NCBI GenBank assembly: GCA_020860605.1 | Contig: JAJBTZ010000035.1 | Span: 43,186-107,185 of the forward strand | Length of the DNA stretch: 64,000 bases | Direction: 5' to 3' | DNA from: Ruminococcus sp. | Lineage (GTDB): Bacteria > Bacillota > Clostridia > Oscillospirales > Ruminococcaceae | Part shown: one piece after another, positions 8,292 to 18,043 of the stretch | Layout: the number at the start of each line of letters is the position of its first letter | Position numbering within the stretch: position 1 is the first letter of the stretch | Notes under the pieces: model-generated | Databases searched by the model: none | What the model saw: the letters and a program-made list of their open reading frames with translations, nothing else | Told to the model about the DNA's origin: nothing | Made by a program: the position numbers and the translations under genes

Positions 8292-9500
8292 ATGAGCTAT
8301 ACTCCCGACGAAATTCTCCAGTATATTGAGGAAGAGGATGTTAAGTTCATCCGCTTGGCGTTCTGCGATGTTTTCGGAACGCCTAAGAACATTTCCATCA
8401 TGCCGAACGAGATGAGGCGAGCCTTCGAGCAGGGCATCTCTATCGATGCCTCGGCTATCGCCGGTTTCGGCGAAGAGAGCCATTCAGACATGCTCCTCAT
8501 CCCGGATCCTTCGGAGATTTCCATTCTCCCCTGGAGACCTGAGCACGGAAGAGTTGTGAGAATGTTTTGCACCGTTTGCAATCCCGACAGAACTGTATTT
8601 GAAGCGGACACGAGGAGTCTTTTGAAATCGACTGCCGAGGAACTGAAGTCCGAAGGGTTCGACTTCAACTTCGGTCCCGAAACGGAGTTTTATCTCTTCA
8701 AGCGTGATGAAAACGGCGAGCCCACGAAGATTCCCTATGACCATGCGGGTTATATGGACATAGCTCCCGAGGACAAGGGCGAAAACGTAAGGCGTGAAAT
8801 CTGCTTAACACTTGAGCAGATGGGAATTGTTCCAGAGTCCTCCCACCACGAAGAGGGGCCGAGCCAGAATAAAATAGACTTCAGATATTCTGACGCCCTG
8901 ACCGCTGCTGATCACGCGATAACTTTCAGATCCGTTGTAAAGACAATTGCTGTAAGAAACGGGCTCGTTGCCGACTTCTCTCCGAAGCCGCTTGAAAACC
9001 TGCCCGGAAACGGAATGCATATAAATATATCCGCCGTTTATAACGGCGAGGACGTTCTTTCTTATGCAACTGCCGGCATTTTAAAGCATATTTCCGAAAT
9101 TACGCTGTTTTTAAATTCTCAGCCTAATTCCTATAAAAGATTCGGTGCTAACAAGGCACCACTCTATATATCTTGGTCGGAGCAGAACCGCTCCCAGCTC
9201 ATAAGAATTCCCGCTACAAAGCGCGAATACAGGAGAGCTGAGCTTAGGTCTCCCGACCCTATGTGTAACCCTTATCTCGCGCTTTTACTTCTGATGAAAG
9301 CTGAAGCTGACGGAATCAAGAATAAGCTAGAGCTCTGCCCTTCTACTGATGTAAATCTCTATCGGGCATCGAGCGAGGTTCTTTCTAAGTTCCAGACGCT
9401 TCCAAGAAGCCTCGGTGAGGCAGTTTTGGTAGCTCAGAGCTCAGATTTCGTCAAAGCCTCAATTCCGCAGTCGATTATCGACGACTATTCTTCAAGATAA
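8292..9500 (+). CDS. glnA: Glutamine synthetase, short form
   Basis: A 402-residue glutamine synthetase that makes glutamine from glutamate, ammonia and ATP. Conserved features are FGPETEFYLF, EEGPSQNKIDF, NGMHINIS, the Asn-Arg segment NRSQLIRIPA and RAELRSPDPMCNPYLA. It is 40-70 residues shorter than typical bacterial GlnA, mostly in the region after the last motif. An NLY tripeptide near residue 355 lies where adenylylated enzymes carry their tyrosine, though regulation by adenylylation is not expected in Clostridia. Its position with glutamate synthase gives a complete GS-GOGAT cycle in one operon. Confidence 0.92.
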   Translation: MSYTPDEILQYIEEEDVKFIRLAFCDVFGTPKNISIMPNEMRRAFEQGISIDASAIAGFGEESHSDMLLIPDPSEISILPWRPEHGRVVRMFCTVCNPDRTVFEADTRSLLKSTAEELKSEGFDFNFGPETEFYLFKRDENGEPTKIPYDHAGYMDIAPEDKGENVRREICLTLEQMGIVPESSHHEEGPSQNKIDFRYSDALTAADHAITFRSVVKTIAVRNGLVADFSPKPLENLPGNGMHINISAVYNGEDVLSYATAGILKHISEITLFLNSQPNSYKRFGANKAPLYISWSEQNRSQLIRIPATKREYRRAELRSPDPMCNPYLALLLLMKAEADGIKNKLELCPSTDVNLYRASSEVLSKFQTLPRSLGEAVLVAQSSDFVKASIPQSIIDDYSSR

Positions 9501-9545
9501 GCATCAACCTGATCGTAACGCCATTATAAACCGGGGGTCGTGAAA

Positions 9546-10151
9546 ATGGAACTCAAAGAGAAGGTCTACAGCGTTTTAGTTGTATCGTCCTCCGAAAAAT
9601 TTTCCGGCGTTATTAAAAGGCTTCTCCCTTCTAACCTCTACTCCCCTGTCTCGGTTGCCACAGACGTGAGCTCCGCCAAAAGGCAGGTTCTCGAGCGGGA
9701 CTATGACATCGTGATGATAAACTCTCCGCTGTCGGACGAATTCGGGAAGAGATTCGCGATTGATCTGAGTCAAAGCTCAGGCGCTGGAGTGATTCTCTTT
9801 GCTGGGTCGGAGCACTTTCCTGAGCTCAGCGAAATGCTGATGCCCTATGGAGTACTGACTATTCCGAAGCCCGTAAGCGTTCCGCTTGTCCAGCAGTCGC
9901 TTCTGATACTTCGTGGCACTCGTGAGAGACTCAGGCGAATGGAGAAGAAGAGTCCTACCTTTGAAGAAAAGATGGCGGAAATCAGGCTTGTCAATCAGGC
10001 GAAGCTCTTACTTATCACAAAGTGCGAAATGAGCGAAGCACAGGCTCATAGATATATCGAAAAGCGAGCGATGGACACTTGTGTCACGAAGAAGGTCGCA
10101 GCAGGGGATATAATCAGAGAATACGAACAAAACGGCAAGGAGGATATGTAA
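9546..10151 (+). CDS. ANTAR-domain transcription antiterminator with degenerate receiver domain (NitR-like)
   Basis: A 201-residue protein. Residues 5-120 have the shape of a response-regulator receiver with a retained IPKPV lysine, but the expected phosphoacceptor Asp is Asn (VMINSPL) and the acidic pair is missing, so it is unlikely to be phosphorylated. The C-terminal 70 residues (AEIRLVNQAKLLLI...EAQAHRYIEKRAMD) form the three-helix ANTAR RNA-binding domain. Clostridial NitR proteins next to glnA are the closest precedent. It probably binds the hexaloop hairpins in the operon's own leader and allows read-through when nitrogen is short. ATG at 9546 is preferred to GTG at 9540 because of GGGGG spacing. 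Confidence 0.85.
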   Translation: MELKEKVYSVLVVSSSEKFSGVIKRLLPSNLYSPVSVATDVSSAKRQVLERDYDIVMINSPLSDEFGKRFAIDLSQSSGAGVILFAGSEHFPELSEMLMPYGVLTIPKPVSVPLVQQSLLILRGTRERLRRMEKKSPTFEEKMAEIRLVNQAKLLLITKCEMSEAQAHRYIEKRAMDTCVTKKVAAGDIIREYEQNGKEDM

Positions 10152-11765
<1,614 letters not shown>

Positions 11766-11766
11766 A

Positions 11767-11814
11767 CCTCTCAGTCAGCTTCGCTGACAGCTCCCCTTGG
11801 TAAGGGGAGCCATG
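11767..11814. repeat. Intergenic palindromic repeat, family A, copy 1
   Basis: CCTCTCAGTC is followed by two hairpins: GTCAGC/GCTGAC and CTCCCC/GGGGAG. It matches the copy at 49668-49713 in order and sequence, including the trailing GCCATGA, and resembles copies at 21354 and 63839. No T tract follows, so it is not an obvious terminator here. Confidence 0.75.
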
Positions 11815-11840
11815 ATTGCATTGACAAAGGGTTGATAAGA

Positions 11841-13301
11841 ATGAATGAAATTCACGAAGAGTGTGGGATATTTGGGGTGTATGCTCCTGATACGAGGCGG
11901 CTCTCGGATATGGTTTACTATGGGCTGTATGCTTTGCAGCATCGTGGGCAGGAAAGCTGCGGAATGGTCGTTTGCGATGACGGGCTTTTCTACTCCCATA
12001 AGGACTTGGGGCTCGTGGGCGAAGTGTTCACAAAAGAAGCTATCGCCTCGCTCCCCTCAGGACAAATGGCTGTCGGGCATGTGAGATATGGCACTACAGG
12101 AAGCACCAATCGCCTGAACTGCCAGCCTATCGAAGTGAACCACTGCAAGGGCAGGCTCGCTCTTGCTCACAATGGAAATCTTACAAACGCCTATGAGCTC
12201 AGAGCTCGCCTTGAGCTCTCGGGAGCTATTTTCCACACCACAAGCGACACCGAAACCATAGCTTATATTGTCACGCAGGAGCGATTGACTGCACCCTCGA
12301 TTGAGGAAGCGGTGAACCGCGCCGCTTGGCGTTTGGAGGGTGCTTACTCCTTAGTCTTCATGTCGGCTACGAAGCTCATCGCCATGAGGGATGCACACGG
12401 CTTCCGGCCCCTTTGCTACGGCAAAACGCCTGACGGGTGCTATGTCGTGGCGTCTGAGAGCTGCGCTCTTGGAGCTGTCGGAGCGGAGTTCATAAGGGAC
12501 ATCCTTCCGGGCGAAATCGTCGTCTTCGACGAAAACGGGGTCTACTCGATCAAGGATCACTGCGGAAAGAAGCCCGAAAGGCTCTGCGTTTTCGAGTATA
12601 TCTACTTCGCCCGCTCCGATTCTGTGATAAACGGCGTTTCGGTTCACGCTGCAAGGAGGAAGGCGGGAGAGCTCTTAGCGAAGAGCTGCCCAGTTGAGGC
12701 GGATGTCGTCATCGGCGTTCCCGATTCAGGGCTCGATGCAGCGCTTGGCTACTCGTTGGCTTCCGGGATTCCGTATGAGCTCGGGTTCATTAAAAATAAG
12801 TACGTCGGCAGGACGTTTATCGCGCCTACTCAGAGCGACAGGCTCGACCAGGTGAGAATCAAACTCAGCCCCATAAGCGAAGCGGTTACGGGAAAACGTG
12901 TTATAATGATTGACGACTCCATCGTCAGAGGAACCACGAGCGCTCAGATTGTAAAGCTACTTCGAAACGCTGGCGCTACAGAGGTTCACGTGAGGATTTC
13001 CTCTCCGCCGTTCCTGAATCCATGCTACTATGGAACCGATATCGATTCCGAAAACGGGCTTATCGCCTGCAGCCATACGGTTGAGGAGATTGCTGAGATT
13101 ATCGGAGCGGATACTCTTGGATATCTTCCGACGGAGGACTTAAATGTTCTCGCCGAGAGCGAAAATATCTGCACCTCCTGCTTCACGGGAGATTATCCGA
13201 CGGGGATTCCCGTCCACACTGACAAGGGGCGCTTCGAGGGCAAGCTTTCCGAAGCAAAACCTCAAAAATCACGTTTATACAAGTTGCCAAAGGCAACTTG
13301 A
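11841..13301 (+). CDS. purF: Amidophosphoribosyltransferase
   Basis: First committed step of purine synthesis: PRPP plus glutamine gives phosphoribosylamine. The 486-residue protein starts MNEIHEECGIFGVYA, so a 7-residue propeptide must be removed to expose catalytic Cys8, as in Bacillus PurF. The PRPP loop VIMIDDSIVRGTTS lies near residue 355, and cysteines in IACSH and ENICTSC support the [4Fe-4S] cluster of the Bacillus-type enzyme. I chose ATG 11841, with AAAGGG 9 bp upstream, over a TTG at 11832. First gene of purF-purC-purB-purA. Confidence 0.95.
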   Translation: MNEIHEECGIFGVYAPDTRRLSDMVYYGLYALQHRGQESCGMVVCDDGLFYSHKDLGLVGEVFTKEAIASLPSGQMAVGHVRYGTTGSTNRLNCQPIEVNHCKGRLALAHNGNLTNAYELRARLELSGAIFHTTSDTETIAYIVTQERLTAPSIEEAVNRAAWRLEGAYSLVFMSATKLIAMRDAHGFRPLCYGKTPDGCYVVASESCALGAVGAEFIRDILPGEIVVFDENGVYSIKDHCGKKPERLCVFEYIYFARSDSVINGVSVHAARRKAGELLAKSCPVEADVVIGVPDSGLDAALGYSLASGIPYELGFIKNKYVGRTFIAPTQSDRLDQVRIKLSPISEAVTGKRVIMIDDSIVRGTTSAQIVKLLRNAGATEVHVRISSPPFLNPCYYGTDIDSENGLIACSHTVEEIAEIIGADTLGYLPTEDLNVLAESENICTSCFTGDYPTGIPVHTDKGRFEGKLSEAKPQKSRLYKLPKAT

Positions 13302-13345
13302 TAAAGAATGTCTAAAATAGCCCTAATGGCTATTTTACGGCTTCG
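13280..13345. repeat. Tandem hairpins spanning the purF stop and the purF-purC gap
   Basis: Three short palindromes follow one another: CAAGTTGCC/GGCAACTTG (13280-13300, containing the purF stop), TAAAATAGCC/GGCTATTTTA (about 13312-13336) and CGGCTTCGCCG just after. The TTCG-loop style is like the tail of the mosaic repeat at the right edge of the window. The middle stem ends in TTTTA and could act as a weak terminator or processing site. Confidence 0.5.
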
Positions 13346-13408
13346 CCGCCGCCATTCTTCAAATCCAAAATCTAAATAAATTTCAAACACTTTTAGGAGG
13401 ACAATATC

Positions 13409-14110
13409 ATGGACAAGCTTTATGAAGGAAAGTCGAAAATCGTTTACGAGGGCACCGAGCCGGGTACTTGCATCATCAAGTACAAGGACACCGCCACCGC
13501 TGGAAACGGCGTCAAGAAGGAAGACTTGCCCGGCAAGGGAATCCTCAACGCCAAGATTTCAAACCTTATTTTTGAGTATCTCGCAAAGAACGGCGTCAAG
13601 ACCCATCTTATCAAGGTTTTGAATGAGACTGAGGTTCTCGTCAAGAAGGCCGACATCGTTATGGTCGAGGTTATCGTAAGAAACGTCGCTGCCGGAAGCT
13701 TCTCGAAGAAGTATGGCGTTCCTGAGGGAACCAAGCTCCTCAACACCGTCACTGAATTCAGCCTCAAGAGCGACGAGCTGGGCGACCCGATGATCAACGA
13801 CTGCCAGATTACTGCTCTCGGCGTTGCAACTCAGGCTGAGCTTGACGAGCTCAAGGCTGTTTCACTCAAGGTTGACGAGCTCATGACTGAGCTGTTCTTA
13901 AAGTGTGGCATCAAGCTTATCGACTTCAAGCTCGAATTCGGCAGAGTTGACGGCGAGCTCCTCCTCTGCGACGAAATCTCCCCTGACTCATGCAGACTCT
14001 GGGATGCTGAAACCGACGAAAAGCTCGACAAGGACCGCTTCCGCAGAGACCTCGGCAACGTTCTCGACGGTTACAGAGACGTTCTGGCAAGACTTGAAAA
14101 CGCAATCTGA
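13409..14110 (+). CDS. purC: Phosphoribosylaminoimidazole-succinocarboxamide synthase (SAICAR synthetase)
   Basis: A 233-residue enzyme of normal single-domain length that joins CAIR and aspartate with ATP. It opens with LYEGKSKIVYEG, the family start, and carries VEVIVRNVAAGSFSKKYG and LIDFKLEFG. GGAGG lies 8 bp before the ATG. It follows purF by about 107 bp of hairpin-rich sequence and is 24 bp from purB, so purC-purB are certainly coupled, while purF may reach them by read-through. Confidence 0.96.
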   Translation: MDKLYEGKSKIVYEGTEPGTCIIKYKDTATAGNGVKKEDLPGKGILNAKISNLIFEYLAKNGVKTHLIKVLNETEVLVKKADIVMVEVIVRNVAAGSFSKKYGVPEGTKLLNTVTEFSLKSDELGDPMINDCQITALGVATQAELDELKAVSLKVDELMTELFLKCGIKLIDFKLEFGRVDGELLLCDEISPDSCRLWDAETDEKLDKDRFRRDLGNVLDGYRDVLARLENAI

Positions 14111-14134
14111 ATAAATCAGGAGGTTCAAACCCCA

Positions 14135-15559
14135 ATGACAGATAAATACGAAAACCCACTGTGTAAAAGATATGCTGGCGAGAAGATGCAGAAAATCTTC
14201 TCTGACGACACGAAGTTCTCGACCTGGCGTAAGCTCTGGGTTGCTCTCGCTGAGAGCGAGAAGGAGCTTGGACTCGACATCACGGACGAGCAGATCGCTG
14301 AGATGAAGGAGCATATCTACGACATCGACTATGAGGCTGCTGCCCAGCGCGAGAAAGTCGTCCGCCATGACGTCATGGCTCACATCTATGCCTATGGCCT
14401 CGTCTGCCCGAAGGCGAAGCCAATCATCCATCTCGGCGCTACAAGCTGCTATGTTGGTGACAACACCGATATAATTTTGCAGAGAGATGCTCTGCTTAGA
14501 ATCAGAAGCCTGCTCGTGGCTGCGATTTCGGCTCTTTGCGACTTTGCGGAAAAGTATAAGGATCTCCCCTGCCTCGCCTATACCCATTTCCAGGCTGCTC
14601 AGCCGACAACCCTCGGCAAGCGCGCCACTCTCTGGCTTCAGGATCTTGTCATGGATCTTGAGAGGCTCGACTTTACACTGTCGAACTTAAAGCTCCTTGG
14701 CTGCCGTGGAACCACGGGAACGGGTGCGAGCTTCCTTGAACTCTTTGGCGGGGACAAGGAAAAGGTCTGCAAGCTCGAGCAGCTCATCGCTGAAAAGATG
14801 GGATTTGAGGCTGCTTACTCGGTCAGCGGTCAGACCTACACAAGAAAGGTCGACTACTACTCGCTGTCGGTTCTCTCGGGAATCGCCCAGAGCGCCCACA
14901 AGTTCTCTAACGACATAAGGCTCCTTTCCCACCTGAAGGAAGTCGACGAGCCCTTCGAGGCTGGACAGGTCGGTTCCTCTGCTATGGCTTATAAGAGAAA
15001 CCCGATGCGTTCGGAGAGAATTGCTTCCCTCGCGAGATACGTCACCGTTGACGCCCTGAACCCTGCACTCACTGCAAGCGAGCAGTGGTTCGAGAGGACG
15101 CTTGACGACTCGGCTAACCGCAGAATCAGTATTCCTGAAGCGTTCTTAGCTGTCGACGGAATCCTGAGCCTCTATATCAACATTATAAGTGGGCTCAAGG
15201 TCTATCCGAAGATTATAGCAAGGCATCTTCAGGCTGAACTCCCCTTCATGGCGACCGAGAACATTCTTATGTACTGCGTCAAGAAGGGTGGAGACAGGCA
15301 GACTCTTCACGAGGCTATAAGAACCCATTCTGTCGCAGCTGCAACCGATATAAAGGAAGGCGGAGACGGAAATCTTATCAAGAGAATCGCCTCTGATCCG
15401 ATTTTTGGGTTGACAGAGGACGAAATCCAGAGTATTATAGATGAAGGTGGCTTCACAGGGCTCGCTTCCGATCAGGCGGAGGAATATGTCCAGTACGTCA
15501 GAACTGAGATTCTTCCGAACGAGGGCGAGAAGGCCGATGACGTCACAATCAACGTTTAA
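14135..15559 (+). CDS. purB: Adenylosuccinate lyase
   Basis: A 474-residue member of the fumarase/aspartase superfamily. It removes fumarate from SAICAR and from adenylosuccinate, so it serves both the main purine path and the AMP branch. The signature loop GSSAMAYKRNPMRSE lies near residue 287; HLGATSCYVGDNTD and TQFQ-like THFQAAQPTT are also present. AGGAGG is correctly spaced upstream. It sits between purC and purA, matching its two substrates. Confidence 0.95.
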   Translation: MTDKYENPLCKRYAGEKMQKIFSDDTKFSTWRKLWVALAESEKELGLDITDEQIAEMKEHIYDIDYEAAAQREKVVRHDVMAHIYAYGLVCPKAKPIIHLGATSCYVGDNTDIILQRDALLRIRSLLVAAISALCDFAEKYKDLPCLAYTHFQAAQPTTLGKRATLWLQDLVMDLERLDFTLSNLKLLGCRGTTGTGASFLELFGGDKEKVCKLEQLIAEKMGFEAAYSVSGQTYTRKVDYYSLSVLSGIAQSAHKFSNDIRLLSHLKEVDEPFEAGQVGSSAMAYKRNPMRSERIASLARYVTVDALNPALTASEQWFERTLDDSANRRISIPEAFLAVDGILSLYINIISGLKVYPKIIARHLQAELPFMATENILMYCVKKGGDRQTLHEAIRTHSVAAATDIKEGGDGNLIKRIASDPIFGLTEDEIQSIIDEGGFTGLASDQAEEYVQYVRTEILPNEGEKADDVTINV

Positions 15560-15594
15560 TCAGCAAAAGCTTTAAAATAGAAAGGACAAGGCAT

Positions 15595-16863
15595 ATGCTT
15601 ACAGCAATAGTTGGAATCAACTGGGGCGACGAAGGCAAGGGCAGAATGGTCGACCTTCTGTCGAAGGACTTCGACATCATCTGCCGCTACCAAGGCGGCA
15701 ACAACGCAGGACACACCGTTATCAACGAGAGAGGAAGCTTCGTTCTGAATCTTCTGCCATCCGGCATCTTCCACGAGACGGCTGTCAACGTCATGGGCGG
15801 AGGAATGGTCGTTGACCTTGAGCACCTTTGCCACGAAATGGCTTCCCTGCGTGAAAAAGGAATTGAAATTACTCCAGACAATCTTAAAATCAGCGACAAA
15901 GCTACCATATGCCTGCCCTATCACAAGGAGCTCGACATCATGGAGGAGGATCGCCTCAAGGACAAGAAGTTCGGCTCCACTCGCCGTGGCATCGCTCCCG
16001 TTTATGCGGACAAGTACATGAAGAAGAGCCTCCGAATGAGCGATCTTCAGAACCCTGACACTCTCGAGGAGAAGGTCAAGGACATTGTCGAGTGGAAGAA
16101 CTTAACCTTCAAGGGATATGGGCACGAGCTCATCAATGCGGATGAGATCCTCAGCTGGCTCAAGAAGTATGGCGACGAGATTCTGCCGTATATCACCGAC
16201 GTTTCCTCATACCTCGAGAAGTCTGCCGATGACGGGAAGAATATCATGTTTGAGGCACAGCTCGGAGCCCTCCGTGACATCGACTACGGAATTTATCCCT
16301 ACACTTCTTCTTCGCAGACTCTCGCCCACTATGCTCCTATCGGAGCTGGAATTCCCGGAAGAAAGCTCGACTGCTCTATCGGCATCATGAAGGCTTATTC
16401 GACCTGCGTTGGCGAAGGGCCATTTACTTGCGAGATGTTCGGCGAAGAGGCTGAGGCATTGAGAGCTGCCGGAGGAGAATATGGCGCTGCTACTGGAAGA
16501 CCTCGTAGAGTCGGACCGTTTGACGTTCCTGCTTCGAAGTATGGCGTGAGAGTTCAGGGAGCTGACTATCTGGTTCTTACGAAGCTCGACGTTCTTTCCT
16601 ATATGGACAAGATCCCAGTTTGCGTTCACTATGACGTTGACGGAGAAATCACAGACAACTTCCCGACAGGCGACAAGCTTGAGCGTGCAAAGCCGGTTGT
16701 AGAGTACGTCAAGGGCTTCGGAGACGTTTCGAAGTGCCGTAAGAAGGAGGACCTTCCCGAGGATGCCCTCAACTACATCCGTCTCATCGAGCACGCAGTT
16801 GGTCGTCCGATCAAGTACGTATCTGTCGGAGCTGAGAGAGACGAATATATTACAATGTTCTGA
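15595..16863 (+). CDS. purA: Adenylosuccinate synthase
   Basis: A 422-residue GTP-dependent enzyme that adds aspartate to IMP on the way to AMP. The P-loop NWGDEGKGR and the following GGNNAGHTV are at the N terminus, and GRPRRVGPFD sits near residue 302. Length is as expected. It follows purB by 35 bp with AAAGGACAAG as ribosome binding site. Confidence 0.96.
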   Translation: MLTAIVGINWGDEGKGRMVDLLSKDFDIICRYQGGNNAGHTVINERGSFVLNLLPSGIFHETAVNVMGGGMVVDLEHLCHEMASLREKGIEITPDNLKISDKATICLPYHKELDIMEEDRLKDKKFGSTRRGIAPVYADKYMKKSLRMSDLQNPDTLEEKVKDIVEWKNLTFKGYGHELINADEILSWLKKYGDEILPYITDVSSYLEKSADDGKNIMFEAQLGALRDIDYGIYPYTSSSQTLAHYAPIGAGIPGRKLDCSIGIMKAYSTCVGEGPFTCEMFGEEAEALRAAGGEYGAATGRPRRVGPFDVPASKYGVRVQGADYLVLTKLDVLSYMDKIPVCVHYDVDGEITDNFPTGDKLERAKPVVEYVKGFGDVSKCRKKEDLPEDALNYIRLIEHAVGRPIKYVSVGAERDEYITMF

Positions 16864-16874
16864 TAAACTACAGC

Positions 16875-16907
16875 AAGCGTTTATCGGCTTTATTGCCGGT
16901 AAACGCC
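16875..16907 (+). other. Hairpin between purA and carA
   Basis: GCGTTTA-CGGC pairs with GCCG-TAAACGC around a 6-nt loop with one wobble position. There is no T tract, so it is more likely a mRNA stability or processing element than a terminator. Confidence 0.4.
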
Positions 16908-16939
16908 TAACTGAAACATAAGGAGGCAAACTCTAAAAG

Positions 16940-18043
16940 ATGAAAGAGTATGACCGCAAGCTAATTACGGAGGACGGAAGCGAATACTTAGGCTATGGTT
17001 TCGGAAGCTCAGACGATAGAGTTCTGGAGCTTGTATTCAACACTTCCATGGTCGGCTATCAGGAGATAGTTTCTGACCCGTCCTACACCGATCAGATGGT
17101 CGTTATGACCTATCCTATTATCGGAAGCTACGGAATCAACGACGACGATTTCGAGACGAAGTACCCTTCAATCGGTGCTCTGGTAGTCCGAGATTATAAC
17201 GACATGCCGTCGAATTTCCGTTATATAAAGACACTTTCGGAGCTTCTTGAGGAGAACAATATCCCAGGAATAAGCGGAGTTGATACCCGTAAACTCACCC
17301 GCAGCATCCGGGATTATGGTTCCAGAAGAGCTCTTATTACCGATATTTCTACAACCCTTGAAGAGGGTCTTGAGATTATCAAGAACACCCCCGTTCCCCA
17401 CGATGCCGTTTCGAGAGTCAGCACAAAGAAGCGCTGGTATTCGAGAACGTCGAACCCGCAGTATAACGTCGTTGCGCTTGACTGCGGAATCAAACTCAAC
17501 ATTGTTCGCTCCCTGAACCGTAAGGGCTGCAACGTCACCATTGTCCCCTACGACATCACTGCCGAAGAGGTCATTTTCATGAAGCCCGATGGAGTCTTCC
17601 TCTCGAACGGTCCCGGCGACCCGGAGGACGTCACTCAGGCGGTAGAACTGGTAAAAGGACTTCGGGGCAAGTATCCGATATTCGGAATCTGCCTTGGGCA
17701 CCAGATTATTTCTCTTGCATATGGCGCGAAGACTTATAAACTGAAGTTTGGCCACAGAGGCGGAAACCACCCTGTCAAGAACCTTGCGACTGGAAAGCTC
17801 GAAATCACTTCCCAGAACCATAGCTATGCTGTTGACCCTGAGAGCCTTGAGGGCACTGGGCTTGAAGTCACACACATAAATCTTCTTGACAACACTATTG
17901 AGGGCGTTGAGTGCAAGGAAGACAGAGTTTTCAGCGTTCAGTATCACCCGGAAAGCGCTCCGGGACCTGAGGATTCGGGGTATCTGTTTGACAAGTTCCT
18001 TGATTACATGAAGGAGGCGAAGAGCAATGCCGAAGAGAACTGA
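16940..18043 (+). CDS. carA: Carbamoyl-phosphate synthase small (glutaminase) subunit
   Basis: A 367-residue protein that supplies ammonia to CarB. The class I glutaminase domain is C-terminal, with the catalytic Cys in FGICLGHQI and the His/Glu pair in [11 protein letters not shown]. The N-terminal CPSase domain has [17 protein letters not shown]. The end of carA overlaps the start of carB by 17 bp, which couples their translation. The pair gives carbamoyl phosphate for pyrimidines and arginine; no other genes of those paths are next to it. Confidence 0.96.
   Translation: MKEYDRKLITEDGSEYLGYGFGSSDDRVLELVFNTSMVGYQEIVSDPSYTDQMVVMTYPIIGSYGINDDDFETKYPSIGALVVRDYNDMPSNFRYIKTLSELLEENNIPGISGVDTRKLTRSIRDYGSRRALITDISTTLEEGLEIIKNTPVPHDAVSRVSTKKRWYSRTSNPQYNVVALDCGIKLNIVRSLNRKGCNVTIVPYDITAEEVIFMKPDGVFLSNGPGDPEDVTQAVELVKGLRGKYPIFGICLGHQIISLAYGAKTYKLKFGHRGGNHPVKNLATGKLEITSQNHSYAVDPESLEGTGLEVTHINLLDNTIEGVECKEDRVFSVQYHPESAPGPEDSGYLFDKFLDYMKEAKSNAEEN

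Noticed and set aside
13312..13345. Strong terminator between purF and purC
   Set aside because: The hairpin lacks a proper T tract and the pathway order suggests at least partial cotranscription.
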